Source: Pricia antarctica
GTDB taxonomy: Bacteria; Bacteroidota; Bacteroidia; Flavobacteriales; Flavobacteriaceae
DNA: 64,000 nucleotides
Assembly (NCBI RefSeq): GCF_900101815.1
Contig: NZ_FNAO01000005.1
Coordinates: 372,001-436,000 of the forward strand
Direction: 5' to 3'
Position 1 is the first letter of the stretch, and each line of letters begins with the position of its first letter. Position numbers and translations under genes: made by a program. Shown piece after piece: positions 8,922-17,840 of the stretch. Under the pieces are notes generated by a model that worked only from the letters and a program-made list of their open reading frames with translations, had not been told where the DNA came from and did no database searches.

Positions 8922-9339
8922 ACCGCTGTTGCGGCTAAGCCTAAAGGTATCACCCCGAGTGCAATCGAGGTGCCAAATCCCAAATTCCAAACCGCTCGGT
9001 TGGGAGTTTGGGATTTTTTGGGGCAGATATCGAACACAAATAGCATTAGTTATTCACCCATGTAGTATCGTAGTATTACCATATTCCATTTTATCCATTA
9101 TGTGATTGGCGAGTGCCTGTTGTTTCCAAAAGCAGGTTTGAAAACCCTACTTCCTGAAAACCGGTATTTCTCTTTAAATTGTAAATCGATTCTTTACGAT
9201 TTGTCATGACATTTTCGTTATTTTCAAATATATTTACCACGTAGACAAATTTCTTCCCCCGATTTTTGGTTCCCCCGAACCTGCCCGTCCCCCGCAGGTA
9301 GCCTTAGTATATTAAAATCTAACCTTAAAATCGTATGTT
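8922..9339. other. 418-bp gap between rho and the 9340 lipoprotein gene
   Basis: Beyond the rho terminator this gap holds no credible ORF or RNA gene. It contains a small ACCTGC...GCAGGT hairpin at about 9278-9301, a GTAAATCG/CGATTT imperfect palindrome near 9178-9203 and a TATATTTA sequence near 9229 that differs from the -7 consensus by one base. The last could be the promoter of the lipoprotein gene with a leader of about 100 bases. Confidence 0.4.
8974..9019 (+). terminator. Intrinsic terminator after rho
   Basis: AAATCCCAAA (8975-8984) pairs with TTTGGGATTT (9007-9016), with further pairing inside the loop. It ends in a T run and sits about 55 bases after the rho stop. Confidence 0.75.
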
Positions 9340-10089
9340 ATGAAAAATGCTCAAAAGTTCGTATTCAAATTTGCTATGGCCCTAATTCTATTATTTGGGA
9401 TTGTCGGTTGTGATGGTTTTGATAAATCGGCTAAGGAGAGTGTTGTCACTGCGGATGATGTCAAAGACATAATCATTTCCGACAATCAAGCGAAAACACA
9501 GTTCGATAATTACAGCGAATATCGCGGTAAAATCATTAAAATTTATGAAGATAACGGCAGAAAAATAGGCGACTCCCTTTCTCGAAACCCTCAATATAAG
9601 CAAGGCAAAAAAGAAGAAGATAAGGCGGGTATGCAAGCGGACGAAAAAGGATTTGTACCTGTGCAATACACCTATTATAAATATGATGAATTCAAAAAGT
9701 ACTTAAAATTTATAGAACAAGAGACTAAAAAAGCAGGTGCCGATATATCGACCATACGCATTTACTTTGCGAACTACTCCGCAGATAATCCAGATTTCGA
9801 CAAGCAAAAAAGAAATACGGTAATGTTCGTGCCGACCATCGCTATAGATGGGAATGAATCTGCCTATTATATTTCGGATGAGGGACAAGAGGGCAAACCA
9901 AGACCTTATTTACTTTCCGATTCTTTCGTAAGGGCAAATAAACCGGCCCCGACAAGCAGTCTAGAAACTCCAAAGAATACGAATGAGGCCAGCCTATTAC
10001 CGAATTGGACCAATACGCCCACGCCATCTCTCTTTTTTGCGGAGCAGAGTGTGATAGGCAATGAAGGCAGTCGAAATCCTCCCAGATAA
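9340..10089 (+). CDS. hypothetical lipoprotein
   Basis: A 249-residue protein with a lipoprotein signal peptide ending FGIVGC (lipidated Cys24). A mostly charged alpha/beta segment follows, with features such as SEYRGKIIKIYEDNG, YTYYKYDEFKKYLKFIEQ and a TIRIYFANYS strand near 140. The C-terminal 50 residues are Pro/Asn/Thr-rich and probably disordered. I do not recognise the family. A seven-helix membrane protein gene follows after 41 bases on the same strand, so the two are likely co-transcribed. The role is unknown; a periplasmic or surface partner of that membrane protein is a possibility only. Confidence 0.7.
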   Translation: MKNAQKFVFKFAMALILLFGIVGCDGFDKSAKESVVTADDVKDIIISDNQAKTQFDNYSEYRGKIIKIYEDNGRKIGDSLSRNPQYKQGKKEEDKAGMQADEKGFVPVQYTYYKYDEFKKYLKFIEQETKKAGADISTIRIYFANYSADNPDFDKQKRNTVMFVPTIAIDGNESAYYISDEGQEGKPRPYLLSDSFVRANKPAPTSSLETPKNTNEASLLPNWTNTPTPSLFFAEQSVIGNEGSRNPPR

Positions 10090-10130
10090 TCGATAGTGGC
10101 CCTAGAACACCCTCATTATAGCTAAATATC

Positions 10131-10832
10131 ATGGAGGAAAGCCTAATGCGTACGATACTGGAGATGGGATACATTCCACTTTATGCCATTACTCTTGCGG
10201 TCGCATTATGGCGGTATCCTAACTATTTCGATACCCCGTTACGCTTTGTACCCATACTATTTCTTTACACCTTTTTAAATGAGTTGCTTGGCGCTTTAAT
10301 AATATCTGATGAAAATATAGCGTTAATTTTCAGCGACCTGGCGGATAATAGTATTATTTACAATCTGTACACTATTATTTCATATCTGTACTATTATTAT
10401 GTCTTTTGGTCTTTTTCAAAGGATCACAGCTTTCTAAGAAACATTCGGTATGCGGCCCTAATTTTTTTAACATCCTGCATCATCAATGTATTTTTACAAA
10501 GTTTTGCATCCGATTCACAAACCTTGACTTATCTGGTAGGCGGATGCTTCTTGTTATATTGTACCATTTCTTATCTACGGTATTTTATTTCGCTTCCACA
10601 GCAATTTATAATTAAACAAAACTTTCTTTTCTGGATGAGTCTGGGACTTACCCTATTTTATATCGGATATCTTCCCATAAAAATTTTCTGGTTCTTTAAA
10701 TTCATATATGGATTCAGCGAAAGTCCTTGGATACGCAGCATACATCTGATCCTTATATTTGCAATGTACATACTCTTTATTGTTGGATTCATTCGAATGA
10801 GGCGACCCCTTAGCAGAGCTGTCGAAATGTAA
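10131..10832 (+). CDS. hypothetical 7-TM membrane protein
   Basis: A 233-residue integral membrane protein with seven hydrophobic helices, beginning near residues 14, 40, 73, 100, 128, 160 and 205. Loops are short and aromatic-rich (SYLYYYYVFWSF). There is no soluble output domain, so it is not itself a kinase or cyclase, although its layout resembles the sensor half of 7TM signalling proteins. ATG 10131 is the first start. An internal ATG at 10146 has GGAGGAAAG 8 bases before it and gives MRTILEMGYIPLY, which I regard as an equal candidate. It is paired with the upstream lipoprotein gene. Confidence 0.7.
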   Translation: MEESLMRTILEMGYIPLYAITLAVALWRYPNYFDTPLRFVPILFLYTFLNELLGALIISDENIALIFSDLADNSIIYNLYTIISYLYYYYVFWSFSKDHSFLRNIRYAALIFLTSCIINVFLQSFASDSQTLTYLVGGCFLLYCTISYLRYFISLPQQFIIKQNFLFWMSLGLTLFYIGYLPIKIFWFFKFIYGFSESPWIRSIHLILIFAMYILFIVGFIRMRRPLSRAVEM

Positions 10833-11168
10833 AAATATCCATTGAAATTTGCGTGGGGCTTTTTTTTGAGTACTTGAATTTCGAAAATAGGAATGCAATT
10901 TGCTTTCATCCCTGACAGTATTGCAGTCCAAAATCGACAATATTACAGGGTATTGCCTTATAACAGCAAATCTTTAGATTATCCATCTTCATTTATAAAA
11001 GACGCCTATTCTGGCTTAAACACTTAGTAATAGGTGCTAAGCGCTCATTGGATTGAAAATCATATATTTCGCCAAAGAAAATAGCAAACTTTATCCTGTT
11101 TTCCGGGTTTTCGTACGGTTATTGTTCCATTAGGTGTTGAATAAGTAACAAAACCTAAAAAACTTAAA
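10833..11168. other. 336-bp gap before proC
   Basis: There is no convincing ORF or RNA gene here. An imperfect palindrome (GCTTAAACAC ... GGTGCTAAGC) lies at about 11014-11042, and TATATTTC, one base off the -7 consensus, near 11063. No proline- or T-box-like leader structure was recognised. Confidence 0.35.
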
Positions 11169-11975
11169 ATGAAAGTATTAGTTATAGGAGCTGGCAATAT
11201 GGGATTGACCTATGCCGAGGCCATGTCAAAATCGAAACTGCTTAAGAAAAAGAACGTGATGATTTTGGACAACTCTCCCGAAAAAATTCTATCCCTTCAA
11301 AAAATTTCCCATTTCGATGTATTTGATAATATGGAGGATTGCCTTCCAGAGGCCGATTTAATTTTTATTGCCGTAAAACCGTACCACAGCGCAGATCTTT
11401 TTGCTAAGATGAAATCACTGATCAATCCGGGGCAAATTATTATTTCAATTATGGCAGGAATTACGATCGCTGCTATGAAAAATGCCTTGGGTATCCAGAA
11501 AGTGGTTCGGGCCATGCCCAATTTACCGGCACAGGTCGGAAAAGGGATAACATCGTATATGGCTTCGGATGAAATTAGCCGTATCGAATTACTGACCGTA
11601 GAAAACCTATTGGACACGACCGGGAAATCCATTCGCGTGCAATCGGAAAACTATATCGACGCCTCTACCGGCATTTCCGGAAGCGGACCGGCCTACGTTT
11701 TTTATTTTATGCACAGCATGATGGAGGCTGCCTTAAAAATGGGCTTTTCTAAAAATGACTCCAAAGTACTGGTCAGCCAGACTTTTGAAGGCGCGGTCGA
11801 ACTGTTCAACCAGTCCGATCTTTCGCCCAATTCCTGGATGGATAAAGTGGCATCGAAAGGCGGCACTACCCGGGCAGCACTCGATTCTATGGATGACAAT
11901 AATGTTAAGGACCTCATTGAAGAAGCCGCGTATGCGGCATTCAACAGGGCCGTAGAACTTGGTAAAGAAAAATAA
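11169..11975 (+). CDS. proC: pyrroline-5-carboxylate reductase
   Basis: Last step of proline synthesis: reduces 1-pyrroline-5-carboxylate with NAD(P)H. The 268-residue protein has an N-terminal Rossmann motif VIGAGNMG, the AVKP loop, the RAMPN segment near 116 and the C-terminal dimerisation domain with GSGPAY and ASKGGTTRAAL. It is first in a proC-proB-proA operon; its TAA is separated from the proB ATG by one base. Confidence 0.96.
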   Translation: MKVLVIGAGNMGLTYAEAMSKSKLLKKKNVMILDNSPEKILSLQKISHFDVFDNMEDCLPEADLIFIAVKPYHSADLFAKMKSLINPGQIIISIMAGITIAAMKNALGIQKVVRAMPNLPAQVGKGITSYMASDEISRIELLTVENLLDTTGKSIRVQSENYIDASTGISGSGPAYVFYFMHSMMEAALKMGFSKNDSKVLVSQTFEGAVELFNQSDLSPNSWMDKVASKGGTTRAALDSMDDNNVKDLIEEAAYAAFNRAVELGKEK

Positions 11976-11976
11976 T

Positions 11977-12747
11977 ATGTACAAGCAAAGAGTAGTAATT
12001 AAGGTCGGCACGAACGTAATGACCAACAAGGATAATCGGATCGTGCGACCCATTTTAAAAAGATTGGTCAAACAAATCGCCGAATTGTACGAAAACGATA
12101 TCATGGTGGTCTTGGTTTCTTCTGGTTCGGTAATCGCCGGCATGGAAGTCATGGGAGATTGTCAAATTAAGGACAAAACCATTCGCAGACAGGTATATTC
12201 GGCCACGGGTCAGCCCCGTATGATGCGGCTGTACTATAACATTTTTCGGGATTACGGAATGAAATGTGCCCAAGTACTTGCTACTAAAAGGGACTTCAAC
12301 CCCGGGATACACCGTGAAAACATGATCAATTGTTACGAGGGATTGATGTCCGAAGGAATCGTGCCCATCGCCAATGAAGACGACGCAGTTTCAGTGACCA
12401 ATTCAATGTTCAGCGATAATGATGAACTGGCAAGTTTGGTCGCAGAGCTGATCAAAGCCGACAAATTCATTATCCTTACTGATATCGACGGTCTCTACAC
12501 AGGGCACCCCGATGATGAACATACCGAAGTTATAGAAAACGTCGGTGTCGACGAAAATGTGGAGAAATATGTCAAAGAAGTCAAAAAAGGAGAGGCCGAA
12601 GGCCGTGGCGGTATGGGCTCGAAACTTAGTATCGCCAAGCAGACCGCCGCGAAAAACATTCCTACCTTTATCGCCAACGGAAAACGGGATAATATTATAC
12701 TCGATATCGTGGAAGGCAAAAAGGTGGGTACTCGAATAATGGCGTAA
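11977..12747 (+). CDS. proB: glutamate 5-kinase (PUA-less)
   Basis: Phosphorylates glutamate to gamma-glutamyl phosphate, the committed step of proline synthesis. The amino-acid-kinase fold is shown by VIKVGTNVMT at the N-terminus, VSSGSVIAG, NEDDAVS, LTDIDGLYT and GGMGSKLSIAKQTA. The frame is open from 11959, but ATG 11977 (MYKQRVVIKVG) is the conserved start and lies one base after the proC stop. At 256 residues it lacks the C-terminal PUA domain of the ~370-residue E. coli enzyme; short forms are, to my knowledge, normal in Bacteroidota. proA follows after 38 bases. Confidence 0.95.
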   Translation: MYKQRVVIKVGTNVMTNKDNRIVRPILKRLVKQIAELYENDIMVVLVSSGSVIAGMEVMGDCQIKDKTIRRQVYSATGQPRMMRLYYNIFRDYGMKCAQVLATKRDFNPGIHRENMINCYEGLMSEGIVPIANEDDAVSVTNSMFSDNDELASLVAELIKADKFIILTDIDGLYTGHPDDEHTEVIENVGVDENVEKYVKEVKKGEAEGRGGMGSKLSIAKQTAAKNIPTFIANGKRDNIILDIVEGKKVGTRIMA

Positions 12748-12785
12748 GAGGATGTCGGAGTATAATTTTAAAAATAACAAAAGAC

Positions 12786-13985
12786 ATGAAAATACTGGAT
12801 ACTGAAATAAAAAATAACGTTTTGAAATCGATGATTTCGATTTTGGATAAAGATCGGAACAAAATAGTGGAAGCCAATAAAAAGGATTTGGATCTTTTCA
12901 AAAAAGACGACCAAGCGCTTTATGATCGGCTCGTCGTTACCGACAAAAAAGTAGATGACATGATCGCATCGGTGAAAGAAGTGATGGGTCAGGAAGATCC
13001 GGTCGGTAAATTAAAATCCAATCGCACATTGGAAAACGGACTCGAGATCAAGAACAAGACCGCCCCTTTCGGCACCATTATGATTATTTACGAATCTCGG
13101 CCCGATGTTACTATCGAAGCTGCCGTGCTGGCTTTTAAGGCGAACAATAAAATACTTTTAAAAGGAGGGAAAGAAGCCTATCATAGTAATAAGGTTCTCG
13201 AAGCCTGCTGGCATCGCGCCTTGGAGGAAAACGGATTGGATACGGATTGGATTCGACTGCTCATTATGGATCGGAAACAAACGCAGGCATTTTTGAAAAA
13301 TCCGCCCGAAAAATTGGATCTTATTGTACCCCGCGGCGGTGAAAGACTGATTGCCTTCGTAAAAGAACACGCGCAATGCGCCGTGCTGGTGAGTGGACGT
13401 GGTAATAATTTTTTATATGTGGATGCCACTGCAGACTGGAAAAAAAGCCTGAATGTCATCCTCAATGCCAAAACCCAAAAAATATCGGCCTGTAACGCAT
13501 TGGACAAAATTCTGATCGATAGCGCTATTCCCGATTATCCCGAAAAACTAAAAGAATTGGATACCTTTTTAACCAAAAATGGAGTATCCATTTTAGTGGA
13601 TGAAAAAACAGGTTCCGTATTAGGGGAAAGATCCATCATTACCGATGAGTCGGTATGGAAGGAAGAATTCTTGGCCATGAAATGTTGCATTGGTACCGTA
13701 GATGGTCTGGAGGATGCTATCGAAAAGATAAATACCTATTCCGGGGGACATTCGACATCCATCATGACATCGGACAAAGATGCGGCCGTAAAATTCATGG
13801 AACAAGTCGATTCGGCCGCTGTTTACCATAACGCTTCCACCCGGTTTACTGATGGCGGTGCCATGGGAGTAGGCGCGGAACTGGCCATAAGTACCGACAA
13901 GCTGCACCATCGCGGTCCGTTGGGCCTCGAACAATTGGTCACCAACAAATACTATGTATACGGCGATGGCCAAGTGAGGGTTTAG
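12786..13985 (+). CDS. proA: glutamate-5-semialdehyde dehydrogenase
   Basis: Reduces gamma-glutamyl phosphate to the semialdehyde using NADPH. The 399-residue aldehyde-dehydrogenase-fold protein has YESRPDVT near 99-106, a substrate loop IVPRGG, catalytic Cys236 in KISACNALDK and the C-terminal FTDGGAMGVGAELAIS motif. It closes the proC-proB-proA operon, whose transcript ends at the strong hairpin at 14026-14061. Confidence 0.96.
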   Translation: MKILDTEIKNNVLKSMISILDKDRNKIVEANKKDLDLFKKDDQALYDRLVVTDKKVDDMIASVKEVMGQEDPVGKLKSNRTLENGLEIKNKTAPFGTIMIIYESRPDVTIEAAVLAFKANNKILLKGGKEAYHSNKVLEACWHRALEENGLDTDWIRLLIMDRKQTQAFLKNPPEKLDLIVPRGGERLIAFVKEHAQCAVLVSGRGNNFLYVDATADWKKSLNVILNAKTQKISACNALDKILIDSAIPDYPEKLKELDTFLTKNGVSILVDEKTGSVLGERSIITDESVWKEEFLAMKCCIGTVDGLEDAIEKINTYSGGHSTSIMTSDKDAAVKFMEQVDSAAVYHNASTRFTDGGAMGVGAELAISTDKLHHRGPLGLEQLVTNKYYVYGDGQVRV

Positions 13986-14025
13986 TCTGGTGACACTACA
14001 AAATCAGTTCACCTAACCCCAACTG

Positions 14026-14061
14026 AAAAAGCCCCAACGGAATTTATCCGTTGGGGCTTTT
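14026..14061. terminator. Bidirectional terminator between proA and rpsT
   Basis: GCCCCAACGGA (14031-14041) pairs perfectly with TCCGTTGGGGC (14047-14057) over a 5-base loop. A-rich and T-rich flanks let it work for convergent proA (+) and rpsT (-). Confidence 0.9.
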
Positions 14062-14087
14062 CTATATATTCAAAATTATTCTCTTGA

Positions 14088-14339
14088 CTATAAAGCCGCG
14101 ACGTGCTTGGCCAACTTGCTCTTTAAGTTCGCCGCTTTGTTGTCATGGATGATATTGCGCTTTGCCAAACGATCGATCATACTGTAGACACTTGGCAACA
14201 AGGCCGATGCATCTTCCTTCTTCTCCGCCCCGCGCAATTTCTTGATTGCGTTACGCGCAGTTTTATGCTGATACCGGTTGCGAAGACGTACCGCTTCGTT
14301 TCTTCTGATTCGTTTTAAAGCCGACTTGTGATTTGCCAT
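14088..14339 (-). CDS. rpsT: 30S ribosomal protein S20
   Basis: An 83-residue, strongly basic protein that binds 16S rRNA early in 30S assembly. It has the typical opening MANHKSALKRIRRNE, a central RNRYQHKTARNAIKKLR and a C-terminal IHDNKAANLKSKLAKHV. It is transcribed away from the tRNA-Glu pair and shares the bidirectional terminator with proA. Confidence 0.97.
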   Translation of the reverse strand: MANHKSALKRIRRNEAVRLRNRYQHKTARNAIKKLRGAEKKEDASALLPSVYSMIDRLAKRNIIHDNKAANLKSKLAKHVAAL

Positions 14340-14442
14340 CTTATTTAATAGTTATTGCGTTACTTGGTCATTCGTTTCTCCGGTGTGAAATTAACAACGA
14401 TCAATTCACAACACACAACTTATAACCCTAACTTGTTTATAG

Positions 14443-14514
14443 TAGCCCGTAGGGGAATCGAACCCCTGTTACCAGGATGAAAACCTGGCGTCCTAACCCC
14501 TAGACGAACGGGCC
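14443..14514 (-). tRNA. tRNA-Glu (TTC), copy 1
   Basis: A 72-nt cloverleaf on the minus strand. The acceptor is GGCCCGT/ACGGGCT, with a G-U first pair and discriminator A. The anticodon stem is CCAGG/CCTGG with loop TTTTCAT, giving anticodon TTC. The T-arm is AGGGGTTCGATTCCCCT. CCA is not encoded. It is identical over its whole length to the second copy 84 bases away. Confidence 0.97.
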
Positions 14515-14598
14515 TTTCGCTGGTTATGAGTCTAGAGTCAAGAGCTATTAGTTGGTACACTTCATAATTCTTAACGCTGCACTCTTACCTTGTTCCAG

Positions 14599-14670
14599 TA
14601 GCCCGTAGGGGAATCGAACCCCTGTTACCAGGATGAAAACCTGGCGTCCTAACCCCTAGACGAACGGGCC
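14599..14670 (-). tRNA. tRNA-Glu (TTC), copy 2
   Basis: A perfect duplicate of the 14443-14514 gene, in tandem on the minus strand. Anticodon TTC, 72 nt, no encoded CCA. Similarity also extends a few bases into the 3' flank (CTTGTT..AGTA). The spacer of 84 bases holds no ORF. The two are probably cut from one precursor transcript. Confidence 0.97.
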
Positions 14671-14826
14671 AATCAAGAAACGAAGTTAGAAATACGTGAT
14701 GCGAAATAAAAAACCATACCTCGTTCGTCGTACTTCTAACTTCGTACCTGTAATTGCGGATGCAAAAATACAATTATTTTTCACTATCGCAAGACCTCTC
14801 AAATATTTTTCGGAATTGTGGTCGGT

Positions 14827-16302
14827 TTAGTACGCTTTCGCGAACAACACCCGTCTTTCCGACCGTTTTCCGGTGACCATACAAAGGCCTGCTTCCCGTT
14901 CGTCATCTATGGGAATACAACGGATAGTGGCCTTGGTCTCATCCTTGATACGGTTTTCGGTTTCCAGGGTCCCGTCCCAATGTGCGGAAATGAATCCGCC
15001 TTTTTCCTCAAGTATGGTTTTGAATTCCTCATAGGTATCCACTTTTGTAATATGGGTATCCCTAAAATCGCGCGCCTTTTGATAGATGTTTTTTTGGATA
15101 TCCTCCAATAAAAATTCAATTTTGGCAACTACCCCATCCATGGGCACGACTTCCTTCGTCAGGGTATCCCTTCGGGCGACTTCATAGGTGCCGTTTTCAA
15201 GATCACGCTGTCCGACGGCCAAGCGCACGGGTACGCCTTTCAATTCATACTCGTTGAATTTAAATCCTGGTTTATGGGTATCCCGATTATCGAATTTAAC
15301 CGAAATTCCCTTTGACCGAAGCTCCTTCACTAGAGGCTTTATTTTTTCGGATATGGCATCCAACTGTTCCAATCCTTTATAGATAGGAATAATGACTACC
15401 TGTATCGGCGCCAGCTTGGGCGGCAGCACCAATCCGTTGTCATCGCTGTGCGTCATGATCAGGGCGCCCACCAATCGCGTCGAAACGCCCCAAGAGGTAG
15501 CCCAAACGTATTCTTGTTTACCTTCTTTGGTGGCGAATTTCACATCGAACGCCTTGGCAAAGTTTTGGCCTAGAAAATGGGATGTACCGGCCTGCAATGC
15601 CTTACCGTCTTGCATCATTCCTTCTATACAATAAGTTTCGACCGCACCGGCAAAACGTTCGCTTTCTGTTTTTAACCCCTTAATTACCGGCATGGCCATG
15701 TGGTTCTCGGCAAAATCAGCATACAGGTTCATGATCTTTTCGGCCTCTTCAATAGCTTCCGGCTCAGTAGCATGTGCCGTATGGCCCTCTTGCCAAAGGA
15801 ACTCCGCGGTACGGAGAAACAGTCGCGTGCGCATTTCCCATCGCACAACATTGGCCCATTGATTGATCAACAGGGGTAGGTCGCGGTACGACTGTATCCA
15901 TCTTCGATACGTATCCCAAATAATGGTTTCCGAAGTAGGCCTTACGATGAGTTCTTCTTCGAGCTTGGCATCCGGATCTACGATAATACCGCTGCCATCC
16001 TCTGCATTTTTCAGCCGATAGTGGGTGACGACCGCACATTCCTTGGCAAAACCTTCTACGTGACTGGCCTCTTTGCTCAAATAGGATTTGGGGATAAACA
16101 ACGGAAAATAGGCATTTTCATGCCCCGTTTCCTTGAACATCCTGTCCAATTCCGCCTGCATTTTTTCCCAAATGGCAAAACCATAAGGTTTAATGACCAT
16201 ACAGCCCCTAACCCCGGAATTCTCGGCGAGATCGGCTCCTACCACTAATTCGTTGTACCATTTGGAATAATCTTCGTTTCGCTTCGTTAACCTTTTACCC
16301 AT
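14827..16302 (-). CDS. proS: prolyl-tRNA synthetase (eukaryote/archaeal-like)
   Basis: Charges tRNA-Pro. The 491-residue class II synthetase is of the short type without the bacterial editing insertion. Landmarks are the opening [16 protein letters not shown], the motif 2-like [26 protein letters not shown], the [23 protein letters not shown] motif 3 region (in pieces near 290-315), an anticodon-binding domain, and a zinc-like C-terminal domain ending FAKAY with the conserved terminal tyrosine. It is divergent from the Gly/Tyr-rich lipoprotein gene. Upstream on its strand, TTG - 17 bases - TAGTTTTA resembles a -33/-7 pair with one mismatch. Confidence 0.95.
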   Translation of the reverse strand: MGKRLTKRNEDYSKWYNELVVGADLAENSGVRGCMVIKPYGFAIWEKMQAELDRMFKETGHENAYFPLFIPKSYLSKEASHVEGFAKECAVVTHYRLKNAEDGSGIIVDPDAKLEEELIVRPTSETIIWDTYRRWIQSYRDLPLLINQWANVVRWEMRTRLFLRTAEFLWQEGHTAHATEPEAIEEAEKIMNLYADFAENHMAMPVIKGLKTESERFAGAVETYCIEGMMQDGKALQAGTSHFLGQNFAKAFDVKFATKEGKQEYVWATSWGVSTRLVGALIMTHSDDNGLVLPPKLAPIQVVIIPIYKGLEQLDAISEKIKPLVKELRSKGISVKFDNRDTHKPGFKFNEYELKGVPVRLAVGQRDLENGTYEVARRDTLTKEVVPMDGVVAKIEFLLEDIQKNIYQKARDFRDTHITKVDTYEEFKTILEEKGGFISAHWDGTLETENRIKDETKATIRCIPIDDEREAGLCMVTGKRSERRVLFAKAY

Positions 16303-16395
16303 GTGTTGTAGTTTGGCATAAATCTTGCTCTTATTAACTAAAATAATTGGGTAAAACTACTTATTTTTACTAAGTTCAACAATAAAATTACTGCT

Positions 16396-17724
16396 ATGAT
16401 ATATTCTATACCCGTTCCAAAAATCCGTATTTCGGCCCTTTTCGCACTCTCGGGCATCGTATTGGCCTCTTGTGGATCATATCAGTCCGCTTCCTATTAC
16501 GACAACGATGGTATTTACTCCAGTGACAATCAAGTCACTGCTGAAAGACCCCAGCGAAAAGAAGCGAAAAAGCAAGAAACCGGCAATGAGGCTTATACGA
16601 ACTATTTCGGACAGCAGGCCGCGCAATATGAAGAGATGCTAGATGGCGAAATCTTTACAGATATCAACTCGTATAGTAGCGACTCCGAAATGGAAAACGA
16701 CAGTGTTCCGCAAGGCCAATTGACCGATTATTACGACAACGGTAACGACTATGCCGGCTATGCCGGTTGGGGAGATAATTCCACCGGCGTTACCATCAAT
16801 GTATATGACAATAGCTGGGGCTTCGGTGGCTTCGGCTTTGGTTCACCTTGGCTTTACAACTCGTATGGCTGGGGCGGGTATGGCTTCGGATGGGGTGGCG
16901 GTTATTACAACCCATGGAGATACCGCTATAGCCCATGGGGCTGGGGCGGTGGTTATTATGGCTATGGTGGATATGCAGGGTATTATGGTGGCTATGGGTA
17001 CGGAGGCTACGGCACTTGGTGCCCGCCTTTTGGCTACTACCGCGGTTACAACAACCGATACTATGGTTTCAACACCAATTACGGACAGAGAAGCTATGCT
17101 TACAATTCAACGCGCAGGGGCTACTACCGCAACACCAATTCCATTACGGGAGGTACTTCAAGATATGCTTCAAATAGCAGTTCGAACGTCAATCGGAACA
17201 GATCAACGCCACGATATAATACGGGTAGTGCAAGGGCAAGTACCAATAGAAGCTCTGCCGCACGAAGCTCGCGAAGCTATAGCGGTGACAGAAATAGCTC
17301 GGCCACATCGAGAAGAACTGTAGGTGTTGACCAGAATCGATCGTACCGCACAAGCAGAAGTACGCGGGCTGCCCCTAACTACAATCGTTCTTCGAGAAGT
17401 AGTCAAACCGCTAGAAGTGCTTCGCCCAATGGCACCTATAGAAGCAGTTCAAGCGCGACCCCCAGAAGTTCAACGTACCGCAGCTCGGGCACAAGAACCC
17501 AGAGGAGTAGTAGCACTTACCGAAGTTCTTCGCCACGAAGTAATAGCAATAATAGCAGCTATCGGTCATCAAGTAGTCGCAGTTCGAGTCCTAGTAGTAG
17601 CTACAGAAGTTCTGGAAGTAGTTCAAGAAGCTCGTCGGGCAGCGTTAGAAGTTCAGGAAGTTCCTCTAGAAGCTCTAGCGGTTCGTCGCGCTCTTCTTCA
17701 TCGGGTGGAAGAAGAGGCAATTAG
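16396..17724 (+). CDS. Gly/Tyr-rich and Arg/Ser-rich lipoprotein
   Basis: A 442-residue protein of very biased composition. A lipoprotein signal ends LASC (Cys26). An acidic Ser/Asp/Asn-rich stretch (about 27-130) comes next, then about 100 residues dominated by Gly, Tyr and Trp (GYGG and YYGGYGYGG repeats, 135-235). The C-terminal ~190 residues are almost wholly Arg/Ser/Thr (RSSS and YRSS repeats) and end GGRRGN. I recall related flavobacterial genes mis-annotated as vitellogenin-like. It is probably an exported, intrinsically disordered, possibly self-associating envelope protein; this is inference. The high GGN codon content produces long spurious ORFs in other frames. It lies upstream of a FadL-like porin on the same strand. 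Confidence 0.75.
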   Translation: MIYSIPVPKIRISALFALSGIVLASCGSYQSASYYDNDGIYSSDNQVTAERPQRKEAKKQETGNEAYTNYFGQQAAQYEEMLDGEIFTDINSYSSDSEMENDSVPQGQLTDYYDNGNDYAGYAGWGDNSTGVTINVYDNSWGFGGFGFGSPWLYNSYGWGGYGFGWGGGYYNPWRYRYSPWGWGGGYYGYGGYAGYYGGYGYGGYGTWCPPFGYYRGYNNRYYGFNTNYGQRSYAYNSTRRGYYRNTNSITGGTSRYASNSSSNVNRNRSTPRYNTGSARASTNRSSAARSSRSYSGDRNSSATSRRTVGVDQNRSYRTSRSTRAAPNYNRSSRSSQTARSASPNGTYRSSSSATPRSSTYRSSGTRTQRSSSTYRSSSPRSNSNNSSYRSSSSRSSSPSSSYRSSGSSSRSSSGSVRSSGSSSRSSSGSSRSSSSGGRRGN

Positions 17725-17840
17725 AATAAGAATCATCTCGTCCATAGGGGTCAAGTTTCAAATTTGAATGAATGGTCGATGATAATTGCCGAGTCATGCC
17801 TTTATAAACAAATCCAAAATTGATTTAAAAATTGCTTAGA

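Noticed and set aside
10653-10940. Minus-strand ORFs opposite the 7-TM gene
   Set aside because: Shadow frames of a clear integral-membrane coding sequence.
16751-17767. Several long alternative-frame ORFs over the Gly/Tyr- and Arg/Ser-rich gene
   Set aside because: They result from GGN/AGN-rich repetitive sequence and consist of Ala/Met/Arg/Val strings; the lipobox-bearing frame is the real one.
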